A stretch of DNA of 11,735 bases from Bacteroidales bacterium UBA3143 (GTDB lineage: Bacteria; Bacteroidota; Bacteroidia; Bacteroidales; Dysgonomonadaceae), in assembly GCA_002364735.1 (NCBI GenBank), contig DEZB01000012.1, positions 3,395 to 15,129 on the forward strand, in the 5' to 3' direction. The position numbers and the translations under genes were made by a program. Shown here in pieces: positions 1 through 7,218 of the stretch (within the stretch, counting starts at the first letter, position 1; every line of letters starts with the position of its first letter). A model generated the notes under the pieces. That model was given only the letters and a program-made list of their open reading frames with translations. It did not search any database and was not told the origin of the DNA.

Positions 1-54
1 CTGAACTTTTGTTCTTTAATTACTGTGCCGTCAAAATTGACTTTCCATAAACAA

Positions 55-2541
55 TTATTCTTTTTCTTTTTTTGTGGTATCCGCCTTTGTTTTAGTTTTT
101 GTTGGCTTAGCTTTTGATTTAGCAGCAGTTGCTTTTGCTTTGGTTGCTGCAGTTTTTGTTTTAGCGGGAGTCTTTTTTTCAGTTTTTGGTTTTGCTTTAG
201 CTTTACTTGTTGTTTTTGCCTTTGCTTTTGCCTTAGTTCTTGACTTGGAAGGTTCTGTATCTTTGATTATTTTTCTCACATCTTCAAGTGACAACTCTTC
301 AGGTTTAACCCCCTTTGGAATTTTATAGTTTTGTTTTTCGAAAGTGATGTATGGACCGTATCTGCCATGTTGAACAATTAAACCTGGCTCTTCTTCAAAG
401 GTTTGAATAATCTTCTCTTTATCCTTTTTAATCTTATCTTCAATAACGACTATTGCCTCGTCTGCTTTCACTTTGTATGGATCTAACTCTTTCGGTAAAG
501 AATAAAACTTACCGTCATACTTGATGTATGGACCAAAACGTCCAACGTTTGCGATCATCTCTTTCTCGTTATATTCGCCAACAGTGCGTGGCAAATCGAA
601 CAGCTTCATGGCTTCTTCAAAAGTGATAGTTTCAATGGATTGATCTTTTTGCAGTGACGAAAACAGTGGTTTCTCCTCTTCTTCTTTCTCGCCTATTTGA
701 ACCAAAGGACCATATCGTCCTATCTTGACAGAGACCTGGCGCCCTGTTTTTGGATCTGTTCCCAAAACACGCTCACCTGCTCTGTACTCTGTTTTCATAT
801 TGATGGTTTCCTCCACTTTCGGATGAAACACATTGTAAAACTCTTCAATCAGTTTCTTCCATTCAACTTTACCTTCAGCAACTTTATCAAAATCTTTTTC
901 AACTTTTGCCGTAAAGTTATAGTCTAAAACCGAAGCAAAATATTCAACTAAAAAATCATTCACCACAATACCCGTATCTGTTGGTATAAGTTTGTTCTTA
1001 TCAGCTCCGGCTATTTCTTTTTTAGTAGTGTCTTTTATTATATTATTCAATAATGTAATAACGTTATAAGCTCGCTCTACTCCTTCAACATTTCCTTTTT
1101 CAACATAACCTCGATTCTGAATTGTTGATATTGTTGGGGCGTATGTAGAAGGTCGACCAATGCCTAACTCTTCCATTTTACGAACAAGTGCCGCCTCTGT
1201 ATAACGTGGTGGCTTTAGAGTGAAACGCTGAGTAGCTGTAGTTTCTTGCATCACCATTGTCTCTCCTTCTTTAATGGGAGGCAACAAGCCCTCTTCCTTC
1301 TCTGTGTCTTCATCATCGGTACCCTCTAAGTATACACGCAAGAAACCGTCAAACTTGATTACTTCACCAGTAGCAGTGAATCTACCCTCAGCATCAGAAG
1401 CGCTGATATTCACAGTAGTTCTTTCTAATTGAGCATCTGCCATTTGCGAGGCAACAGCTCTTTTCCAGATCAGACTATATAATTTTTTCTCTTGTGCAGT
1501 TCCGCTCACTTCATGTGCATTCATAAAAGTTGGACGAATAGCCTCGTGAGCTTCTTGTGCACCTTTTGATTTAGTAGAGTACTTCCTAATCTTCACATAC
1601 TCGTCACCATATTGCGATTCAATCTCAGTTTTTGCGGCATTGATAGCCAGTCCTGATAAATTTACTGAGTCGGTACGCATATATGTTATCTTACCAGATT
1701 CATATAGTCGTTGTGCTACCATCATGGTTTGTCCAACTGAAAATCCAAGTTTTCTTGAAGCCTCTTGTTGCAAAGTAGAGGTTGTGAAAGGTGCTGCTGG
1801 AGTTTTTTTAGTAGGACGCATTGTAACATCAGCCACATTGAAGTTTGAAGTTTTCAATTTCTCCAACAAATCCAACACCTCTTTTTTCGATTTTAGTCGT
1901 TTGTTGTACTCGGCCTTTAGCTCATATGTTTGTCCATTTTCTTCTTTTGTGAATACAGCAATAATGCGGTAAGCTGCTTCCGATTTAAACTCTCTAATTT
2001 CTCGTTCGCGTTCCACAATCAACCTTACAGCTACTGATTGAACGCGACCTGCCGAGAGAGCAGGTTTAATTTTTCTCCACAAAACAGGAGAAAGCTCAAA
2101 ACCAACAATGCGATCTAACACACGACGTGCTTGTTGTGCATCTACTAAATTAATATCAATGAGACGTGGATTTTCAATTGCTTTTAGTATAGCAGGTTTA
2201 GTTATTTCATGAAATACAATACGTCTTGTTTTCTCTTCAGTCAACCCTAATACATCATACAAGTGCCAAGAAATTGCCTCTCCTTCCCTATCCTCATCCG
2301 AAGCGAGCCAAACAACTTCGGCTTTCTTTGCAGCTGATTTTAGTTCCGAAACAACTTTTTTCTTATCCGCTGGAACTTCATAGACAGGTATAAATCCATT
2401 CTCTATATCAATGCCGAAGTCTTTTTTCTTTAAGTCTCGGATATGTCCGTAACTCGACATTACATGAAAATCTTTCCCTAAAAATTTCTCTATGGTTTTC
2501 GCCTTTGCAGGTGACTCCACAATTACTAAATTTTTCTGCAT
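55..2541 (-). CDS. topA: DNA topoisomerase I (type IA)
   Basis: Relaxes negatively supercoiled DNA in the cytoplasm by transient single-strand cleavage. The 828-residue protein opens with a Toprim domain: Glu9 in VIVESPAKAKTIEKFLG and the acidic triad Asp82/Asp84/Glu86 in SDEDREGEAISWHL. The catalytic tyrosine is Tyr287 in GKITYMRTDS, and the conserved ALSAGRVQSVAVRLIVERE segment lies near residue 161. After the core come three TopoI C-terminal repeats marked by GRYGP (about 608), GRFGPYI (about 667) and GRYGPYI (about 726). The last ~65 residues are an Ala/Thr/Lys tail with about 24 lysines. No CxxC zinc fingers are present, unlike the E. coli enzyme. The start is fixed by the N-terminal Toprim motif and by a purine-rich ribosome-binding sequence just upstream. 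It lies 111 bp downstream of the YigZ-family gene and probably has its own promoter. Identification is secure. Confidence 0.98.
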   Translation of the reverse strand: MQKNLVIVESPAKAKTIEKFLGKDFHVMSSYGHIRDLKKKDFGIDIENGFIPVYEVPADKKKVVSELKSAAKKAEVVWLASDEDREGEAISWHLYDVLGLTEEKTRRIVFHEITKPAILKAIENPRLIDINLVDAQQARRVLDRIVGFELSPVLWRKIKPALSAGRVQSVAVRLIVEREREIREFKSEAAYRIIAVFTKEENGQTYELKAEYNKRLKSKKEVLDLLEKLKTSNFNVADVTMRPTKKTPAAPFTTSTLQQEASRKLGFSVGQTMMVAQRLYESGKITYMRTDSVNLSGLAINAAKTEIESQYGDEYVKIRKYSTKSKGAQEAHEAIRPTFMNAHEVSGTAQEKKLYSLIWKRAVASQMADAQLERTTVNISASDAEGRFTATGEVIKFDGFLRVYLEGTDDEDTEKEEGLLPPIKEGETMVMQETTATQRFTLKPPRYTEAALVRKMEELGIGRPSTYAPTISTIQNRGYVEKGNVEGVERAYNVITLLNNIIKDTTKKEIAGADKNKLIPTDTGIVVNDFLVEYFASVLDYNFTAKVEKDFDKVAEGKVEWKKLIEEFYNVFHPKVEETINMKTEYRAGERVLGTDPKTGRQVSVKIGRYGPLVQIGEKEEEEKPLFSSLQKDQSIETITFEEAMKLFDLPRTVGEYNEKEMIANVGRFGPYIKYDGKFYSLPKELDPYKVKADEAIVVIEDKIKKDKEKIIQTFEEEPGLIVQHGRYGPYITFEKQNYKIPKGVKPEELSLEDVRKIIKDTEPSKSRTKAKAKAKTTSKAKAKPKTEKKTPAKTKTAATKAKATAAKSKAKPTKTKTKADTTKKEKE

Positions 2542-2544
2542 GCA

Positions 2545-2553
2545 CTTCCTCTC
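2545..2553 (-). promoter_or_regulatory. Shine-Dalgarno-like site of topA
   Basis: On the minus strand this reads GAGAGGAAG. Its AGGA core ends 5 nt before the topA ATG. Such sites are uncommon in Bacteroidota, where initiation often does not use a Shine-Dalgarno sequence; it supports the chosen start. Confidence 0.45.
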
Positions 2554-2591
2554 TTTATTCTAAACGTGTTGTAATGAAATATTTCAGGGGG

Positions 2592-2599
2592 CAAAAGTA
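2592..2599 (-). promoter_or_regulatory. Putative topA -7 promoter element
   Basis: The minus strand reads TACTTTTG, a match to the Bacteroidota -7 consensus TAnnTTTG recognised by the primary sigma factor. It sits about 50 nt before the topA start codon. No clear -33 TTTG box is visible at the expected spacing, so the call rests on the -7 box and its position. Confidence 0.55.
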
Positions 2600-2621
2600 C
2601 AAATTTTGTATTACTATTGCG

Positions 2622-2640
2622 ACTAATTGGGTTAATTAGT
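2622..2640. repeat. Inverted repeat between the YigZ-family gene and topA
   Basis: ACTAATT and AATTAGT form a perfect 7-bp inverted repeat around a 5-nt GGGTT spacer. It lies 12 nt after the YigZ-family stop codon and overlaps the place where a topA -33 box would fall. No T-run follows on the minus strand, so it is a poor terminator. An operator for topA or a weak 3' hairpin are both possible. Confidence 0.35.
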
Positions 2641-2652
2641 TGTTAAATGAAA

Positions 2653-3270
2653 TTATTCCATGACTTGATTCTCTGAGTTAATCACGGATACACCATAGAT
2701 TGATGACAACGTTTTTACAAGCTCTTGCGACTGTGATTGACAGATAGAAATCTCCATTTCGCAACTCTCTGTGAAGTTTTGTGTCCATTTTGATTCCTCA
2801 TATTGATTCAAAACACGCATTACTTCGTTCAACAATCGGTATTCGAATTTTAGTGTAAATTGGTCATTAATGGTTTTTTCAACAATAGTAGCATTTTTGA
2901 TTGCATCTGCTGCAGCTTCTTTGTAGGCCTTTATCAAACCACCCGTTCCCAACAGGGTGCCTCCAAAATATCTAACTACTAATATTAAAACATTAGTCAA
3001 TTCAAATGAGTTTATTTGTCCCAATATTGGTCTTCCAGCAGTGCCAGAAGGCTCTCCATCATCATTAGAACGATATTCTTCGTAAGCCTCGCCTATCATA
3101 TACGCCCAACAAACATGACGGGCATTATAATACTTTTTTCGGTACTCGTCCAAAATATTTTTCACCTCATCTTCGGTTTCTACTGGAAATATATAAGATA
3201 TAAATTTACTCTTTCGCTCAGTAATATATCCTTCGGCTATACTTTCTATGGTTTTATAACTATCATCCAT
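2653..3270 (-). CDS. yigZ: YigZ/IMPACT family protein
   Basis: A 205-residue protein of the conserved YigZ/IMPACT (UPF0029) family, which in eukaryotes includes the translational regulator IMPACT; the bacterial role is not well defined. The N-terminal domain carries the family hallmarks RHVCWAYMIG (51-60), SNDDGEPSGTAGRPIL (68-83) and the signature LVVRYFGGTLLGTGGLIKAY (97-116). Residues from about 135 onward correspond to the small ferredoxin-like DUF1949 domain. Length is typical of the family. The start is chosen because the family motif E-R-K-S-K-F (residues 18-23) lies at the usual distance from the N-terminus and a -7 promoter box sits immediately upstream. The gene lies between nrdJ and topA on the same strand, with the nrdJ terminator upstream, so it is probably transcribed independently. 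Confidence 0.93.
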   Translation of the reverse strand: MDDSYKTIESIAEGYITERKSKFISYIFPVETEDEVKNILDEYRKKYYNARHVCWAYMIGEAYEEYRSNDDGEPSGTAGRPILGQINSFELTNVLILVVRYFGGTLLGTGGLIKAYKEAAADAIKNATIVEKTINDQFTLKFEYRLLNEVMRVLNQYEESKWTQNFTESCEMEISICQSQSQELVKTLSSIYGVSVINSENQVME

Positions 3271-3275
3271 AAATG

Positions 3276-3283
3276 CAAAAATA
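3276..3283 (-). promoter_or_regulatory. Putative -7 element of the YigZ-family gene
   Basis: The minus strand reads TATTTTTG, matching TAnnTTTG. Only 5 nt separate its final G from the A of the ATG. With the usual distance from this box to the transcription start, the mRNA would begin at or within a base or two of the start codon. A GTTT at about 16-19 nt further upstream is a weak -33 candidate. Confidence 0.5.
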
Positions 3284-3379
3284 CAATCATTTATGTAGAA
3301 ACGAGACTATTAAAGGAAATATCTTGTAAAAACGAGACACACAGATAAAATTATCAGAAGTTTATTTTTACTTAAACAA

Positions 3380-3416
3380 AGAAAAGCAACACCCATTATT
3401 AAGGCATTGCTTTTCT
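3380..3416 (-). terminator. Rho-independent terminator of nrdJ
   Basis: GAAAAGCAA and TTGCTTTTC form a perfect 9-bp stem. On the minus-strand RNA it can extend inward through UGCCU opposite GGGUG (two G-C and three G-U pairs), leaving a 7-nt loop. A T-rich stretch (TTTGTTT) follows on the minus strand. It lies about 60 nt after the nrdJ stop codon. Confidence 0.8.
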
Positions 3417-3427
3417 ATTATCTAATA

Positions 3428-3441
3428 CTCGCTGTGGCGAG
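3428..3441 (-). other. Small hairpin in the nrdJ 3' untranslated region
   Basis: CTCGC and GCGAG form a perfect 5-bp GC-rich stem with a 4-nt loop, between the nrdJ stop codon and its terminator hairpin. It has no T-run of its own. It may simply stabilise the 3' end of the message. Confidence 0.4.
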
Positions 3442-3473
3442 ATTTGTGCAGTTAGTTGTTTGTTGCGGTTTAT

Positions 3474-6014
3474 TTATCCGCATTTTGAAGCACCACAATT
3501 GCGACAGGTCAAACATCCCTCTTGATAAATAAGTGTTTCGTGATTACAAACTGGACATCTCTCACCCTTAGCCTCTGTATCGCTTGGCAAATAGTTTTTC
3601 AAAGCTCTTTCCACACCATTTTTCCATGTGTTTATGGTTTCGTTGTCTAACTCCAATCCCGAAACAAGCTTCAAAACCTGATCGATGGGCATGCCATAAC
3701 GAAGTACGCCTGATATAAGTTTTGCATAATTCCAAAACTCTGGATTAAACATCCCATCAAGACCTTCAATAGTAATTTTGTAACCTCTACGGTTTCTAAA
3801 TTGGAAGTCGTAACGTTTATTTCCTTTCTCATCATAAGATTTTATAACTGTGCCCTCAGTTACTTTTTTAGGCAATAAAAGACCGTCATCTTCGTCAGCT
3901 ATACCAGTAAATATTTCATAAGGTCTATTGTTAAGTAATCCAATCACAGCAATCCATTTCTCTTTATTGTTTTGAAAACGAATAATTTCAGCAGGAAGCT
4001 CGGTAGGACGAGAAGTAACTACCTTTGGAAGCTCAAAGCAAGGTTCTTCTTTTTCTTTTTTCTCATCATTTGCAATTAATACACCTGCTCGCGATCCATC
4101 ACGATAAACTGTACAACCTTTGCAACCACTCTTCCAAGCTTCTAAATATAGTTTTCCTACAAGTTCTTCAGTTGCATCACTGGGTAAATTAATAGTTACA
4201 CTAATCGAATGATCTACCCATTTTTGAATACGACCTTGCATCTTCACCTTTTGTAACCAATCAACATCATTTGCAGTAGCCTTATGATAAGGAGATTTTC
4301 TGACCAGTGCATCCAATTGTTCAGTAGTATATTCTTTATGAACCGAATGACCATTAGCCTCCATCCAAGTTTCAAACTTATGATGATATACAACATATTC
4401 TTCCCACGAATCTCCATTTTCGTCAACAAAGTCAATTCTTGACTTCACATCGTTAGGATTCACTTTGCGGCGACGTTTATACATTGGCATAAAAATGGGT
4501 TCAATACCCGATGTAGATTGAGCCATCAAACTTGTTGTACCAGTTGGAGCAATAGTAAGACAAGCTATGTTACGGCGACCATACTTCACCATATCATCAT
4601 ATAGCTTGCTATCAGCTTCTTTCAATCTATTTATAAAAGGATTATCTTTTTCTCTCTCTGCATCATATATTTCAAATTTACCACGCTCTCTGGCTAACTC
4701 AACTGATGCCGCATATGCGCTCAATGCCAAACTCTTATGTACTTTTTCTGAAAAGTCTGTTGCTTTTTCAGTACCATATCTTAATCCCATTGCTGCCAAC
4801 ATATCTCCTTCGGCAGTTATTCCCAATCCTGTTCTACGTCCTTGTAAAGTTTTAATCTTTATTTTCTCCCATAAATGACGTTCCGTGCTTTTTACTTCTT
4901 CCGATTCAGGATCTTGATTAATCTTGTCAAGAATTACATCAATTTTCTCAGCTTCCAAATCAATAATATCATCCATTATGCGTTGCGCTATATTGATATG
5001 TTTTTCAAACAGTTCAAAATCAAAATACGCATCTTTTTTAAATGGATTAACCACATAGGAATATAAATTAACAGCTAATAAACGGCAACTATCGTATGGA
5101 CACAATGGTATCTCACCACAAGGGTTAGTAGCAACTGTTTTAAAACCTAAGTCGGCATAGCAATCAGGTACAGATTCTCTTATTACAGTATCCCAAAACA
5201 GAACTCCTGGTTCAGCAGAGCTCCATGCATTATGTACAATTTTTCCCCATAAGTCTTTTGCGTTTATCTCTTTTACTACCTTTGGACTTGAGGAGTCAAC
5301 TGGATACTGCTGAACGTATGTTTCGTTCTTTGATACTGCCCTCATAAAGTCATCGTCAATCTTCACCGAAATGTTAGCTCCTGTTATTTTTCCTTGCTCC
5401 ATTTTAGCATTAATAAAGTCACCCGAATCTGGATGCTTAAGAGCCACAGTTAACATTAAAGCACCTCGACGTCCATCTTGAGCAACTTCACGTGTAGAGT
5501 TAGAATAACGTTCCATAAAAGGAACAAGTCCCGTAGAAGTTAATGCCGAATTCTTAACTGGCGAACCTTTTGGACGAATGTGAGAAAGATCGTGTCCCAC
5601 ACCACCTCGACGTTTCATTAGCTGCACCTGCTCTTCATCAACACGTATAATTGCGCCATATGAATCAGCTGCTCCATCCATACCAATAACAAAACAATTG
5701 GATAACGAAGCGACTTGATAATCATTACCAATTCCAGTCATGGGACTTCCCTGTGGAATGATATATTCAAACTTATTAAAAAGATAAAACAAATCCTCCT
5801 CATTTATAGGATTCGGATATTTTTCTTCGATCCTTGCTATCTCTTTGGCCAAACGCCAGTGCATATCTCGGGGTGTTTCCTCATAGATATTTCCCTCACT
5901 GTCTTTAAGAGCATATTTGCTCACCCAAACTTTAGCCGCAAGCTCATCCCACTTAAAATAAGCATGAGAGGCTTTAAAAGCTTCATTAAACGTGTAAATT
6001 CTTTTCTTTTTCAT
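3474..6014 (-). CDS. nrdJ: Class II adenosylcobalamin-dependent ribonucleotide reductase
   Basis: Reduces ribonucleotides to deoxyribonucleotides, using coenzyme B12 to generate the active-site thiyl radical; cytoplasmic, oxygen-independent. The 846-residue chain has the class II layout. Cys107 (SNCFV) and Cys310 are the likely redox pair. NPCGE at 297-301 supplies Asn297, the thiyl Cys299 and Glu301. RRGGVGHDLSHIRPKGSP lies at about 135-152 and the phosphate-binding PTGTTS at 490-495. A TSCPD-type domain occupies roughly the 700-800 region. The C-terminus is a cysteine-rich ribbon, CPVC (820-823), CLTC (834-837), then CGASKC (840-845), which resembles the electron-relay tail of this family. 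No N-terminal ATP-cone is seen. I see no cobalamin riboswitch consensus (GCCACTG) and no NrdR-box palindrome upstream. It is flanked by its own terminator and a long AT-rich leader region. Confidence 0.97.
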   Translation of the reverse strand: MKKKRIYTFNEAFKASHAYFKWDELAAKVWVSKYALKDSEGNIYEETPRDMHWRLAKEIARIEEKYPNPINEEDLFYLFNKFEYIIPQGSPMTGIGNDYQVASLSNCFVIGMDGAADSYGAIIRVDEEQVQLMKRRGGVGHDLSHIRPKGSPVKNSALTSTGLVPFMERYSNSTREVAQDGRRGALMLTVALKHPDSGDFINAKMEQGKITGANISVKIDDDFMRAVSKNETYVQQYPVDSSSPKVVKEINAKDLWGKIVHNAWSSAEPGVLFWDTVIRESVPDCYADLGFKTVATNPCGEIPLCPYDSCRLLAVNLYSYVVNPFKKDAYFDFELFEKHINIAQRIMDDIIDLEAEKIDVILDKINQDPESEEVKSTERHLWEKIKIKTLQGRRTGLGITAEGDMLAAMGLRYGTEKATDFSEKVHKSLALSAYAASVELARERGKFEIYDAEREKDNPFINRLKEADSKLYDDMVKYGRRNIACLTIAPTGTTSLMAQSTSGIEPIFMPMYKRRRKVNPNDVKSRIDFVDENGDSWEEYVVYHHKFETWMEANGHSVHKEYTTEQLDALVRKSPYHKATANDVDWLQKVKMQGRIQKWVDHSISVTINLPSDATEELVGKLYLEAWKSGCKGCTVYRDGSRAGVLIANDEKKEKEEPCFELPKVVTSRPTELPAEIIRFQNNKEKWIAVIGLLNNRPYEIFTGIADEDDGLLLPKKVTEGTVIKSYDEKGNKRYDFQFRNRRGYKITIEGLDGMFNPEFWNYAKLISGVLRYGMPIDQVLKLVSGLELDNETINTWKNGVERALKNYLPSDTEAKGERCPVCNHETLIYQEGCLTCRNCGASKCG

Positions 6015-6060
6015 TGACGCAATTGGTTAGGATTTTAATTGTGAAACTTGTTTTTGATTA

Positions 6061-6090
6061 TGATAAATTCAAACTTATGAGAATTTATCA
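6061..6090. repeat. Perfect 10-bp inverted repeat upstream of nrdJ
   Basis: TGATAAATTC (6061-6070) and GAATTTATCA (6081-6090) are perfect reverse complements separated by 10 nt. The repeat begins 47 nt upstream of the nrdJ start codon and surrounds a -7-like box (6070-6077). It could be a dimer-binding operator or an mRNA hairpin. It does not match the NrdR-box consensus. Confidence 0.55.
6070..6077 (-). promoter_or_regulatory. Candidate nrdJ -7 element (proximal)
   Basis: The minus strand reads TAAGTTTG, matching TAnnTTTG, about 55 nt before the nrdJ start and within the loop of a 10-bp inverted repeat. No clear -33 box is seen. It competes with the distal candidate at 6128-6135. Confidence 0.35.
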
Positions 6091-6127
6091 AGTTATAGTT
6101 AAATTATATTTGTTATGTACATGATAT

Positions 6128-6135
6128 CAAAGATA
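6128..6135 (-). promoter_or_regulatory. Candidate nrdJ -7 element (distal)
   Basis: The minus strand reads TATCTTTG, a canonical form of the Bacteroidota -7 box, about 115 nt before the nrdJ start codon. A transcript from here would carry the downstream 10-bp inverted repeat as a 5' UTR hairpin. No convincing -33 box is visible. Confidence 0.4.
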
Positions 6136-6467
6136 TTGCAACTCTCAATTATCATAATTAAAAAGTTTACGACTTCAATTATTGTTCAAATATACAAATA
6201 AAATTTATCGAACCTAATAATTCAATGATATTATTTCTGTTAAATATATAAGCACAACTGACTATCTGATATTTAACTGTTGTAATTTAACGAACAATTT
6301 TTATTCATAAACACAATGTATCTTCATCTTTTATGCATTTTAGAACAAATGTATAATGTCTTCTACATTAATGATTGCGGTGCAAATCGCTTTTCATGAA
6401 GATTGAACACTTAAATATCGAGTCATAAACACGCTATTTTTGCTTATTTAAGCATATTATGTGACAT

Positions 6468-6508
6468 AAAAAAGCGAAAGGACAGAAACTTAAAGTCGCT
6501 GTCCTTTC
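6468..6508 (-). terminator. Rho-independent terminator of nlpE
   Basis: GAAAGGACAG (6476-6485) and CTGTCCTTTC (6499-6508) form a perfect 10-bp stem with a 13-nt loop. On the minus strand it is followed directly by GC and six T residues (6468-6473). It lies about 50 nt after the nlpE stop codon. Confidence 0.88.
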
Positions 6509-6513
6509 CTTGA

Positions 6514-6536
6514 GCGGATCAACCGAAGTTTACCGC
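6514..6536 (-). other. Tetraloop hairpin in the nlpE 3' region
   Basis: Read on the minus strand, GCGGUAAAC and GUUGAUCCGC pair around a UUCG loop closed by C-G, with one A-G mismatch and one bulged U. It sits between the nlpE stop codon and the terminator. A -7-like TATATTTG (6536-6543) abuts it, so a short independent RNA is an alternative to a plain 3' UTR element. Confidence 0.5.
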
Positions 6537-6560
6537 AAATATACAATGTATAGGAATGTA

Positions 6561-7019
6561 TTATATTTTCTTTTTCAACACATAAAAATCTGCCAACTCT
6601 CCAGTATTTAATTGACCATCTTGGTTTAACATTGTTAATTGGTTTTCTCCAACTTTATATTGAGATGTCTCGCCCTCAGATTGCAATGTAATAGTATTAC
6701 CTAAAACATCGAAAGTGAAAGTACCTTCATAGGTAAATTTGTTTTCATCTTCTCGACTGCCTAAATATGTATAGTGGGCTATATAAGTGCGGTCGTCTTT
6801 TAGTTCAATAATTGTTTCAATTCCCTCACAATCTGCACAAGGTAACATTCCTTCATACACACCTGCCCAATCTAAAGACATCTCTGAAGTGTGAGAATCA
6901 ATTACACCCTCATTCAAAGACGTTTCATCCTGATGAGTACCGTCTTGTTTCTTACTTTGGTTGGTACAACTTACCAAAGTAATTGCTAATAAAGCAATTA
7001 ATAATCCAAACTTATTCAT
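6561..7019 (-). CDS. nlpE: NlpE-family envelope lipoprotein
   Basis: A 152-residue lipoprotein. Residues 1-17 form a signal peptide with a hydrophobic core, ending in the lipobox LVSC with Cys18 as the lipidated residue; it is therefore predicted to be membrane anchored outside the cytoplasm. After a polar linker, the mature domain begins near Trp51 with WAGVYEGMLPCADCEGIETI, the start signature of the NlpE N-terminal (copper-resistance) domain; the CxxC is Cys61/Cys64. In E. coli, NlpE senses envelope and copper stress and activates Cpx. This protein matches only the N-terminal domain and lacks the C-terminal OB-fold half of the 236-residue E. coli protein, so signalling function should not be assumed. 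The start is set by the signal peptide. No clear TAnnTTTG box was found in the upstream gap and no good terminator follows the BCCT gene, so cotranscription with it is possible. Confidence 0.88.
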   Translation of the reverse strand: MNKFGLLIALLAITLVSCTNQSKKQDGTHQDETSLNEGVIDSHTSEMSLDWAGVYEGMLPCADCEGIETIIELKDDRTYIAHYTYLGSREDENKFTYEGTFTFDVLGNTITLQSEGETSQYKVGENQLTMLNQDGQLNTGELADFYVLKKKI

Positions 7020-7150
7020 TTATTTCAAATTTTATTAAGTGATAGTCGAAAAAACACATATTTGTAGTGCTGTATCCAACCTTATAACTATGTAGTAATT
7101 TAACAACCATCATTTATTTTAGTTCATTGTAAATAAGATTGATATTTTAT

Positions 7151-7186
7151 CTATGAATGATTTCTATAAATTTGTTATCTATAAAT
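7151..7186. repeat. Three short direct repeats upstream of nlpE
   Basis: CTATGAAT (7151-7158), CTATAAAT (7164-7171) and CTATAAAT (7179-7186) recur at 13 and 15 bp spacing, 130-170 bp upstream of the nlpE start. They could be regulator sites, but the sequence is AT-rich and chance is not excluded. Confidence 0.3.
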
Positions 7187-7218
7187 GAAATTCAAATAAA
7201 AAACGCTCACCTTTTCTA

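Larger units (their letters stand above)
6015..6467. other. Long AT-rich intergenic region upstream of nrdJ
   Basis: No open frame with coding character is visible on either strand. The nrdJ-proximal 180 bp contains three TAnnTTTG-like boxes on the minus strand (6070-6077, 6128-6135, 6187-6194) and a fourth lies at 6346-6353; some are expected by chance in DNA this AT-rich. A perfect short palindrome, TGCTTA-TT-TAAGCA, lies at 6441-6454. TTATGATAA at 6058-6066 recurs inverted at 6149-6157. The region is long enough to hold nrdJ regulation, but no known riboswitch was recognised. Confidence 0.5.

Noticed and set aside
1..54. Possible start of another minus-strand gene beyond topA
   Set aside because: One frame stays open to the window edge and reads plausibly (KVNFDGTVIKEQKF), but no start codon is visible in it after the topA stop and the stretch is too short to judge.
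6015..6475. Cobalamin riboswitch or NrdR boxes for nrdJ
   Set aside because: No GCCACTG B12-box on the coding strand and no palindrome resembling the NrdR consensus were found by eye.
7195..7218. Terminator between BCCT copy 1 and nlpE
   Set aside because: A T-run follows the BCCT stop codon on the minus strand, but the only stem before it is about 4 A-T pairs around GGTGAGCG, too weak to call.
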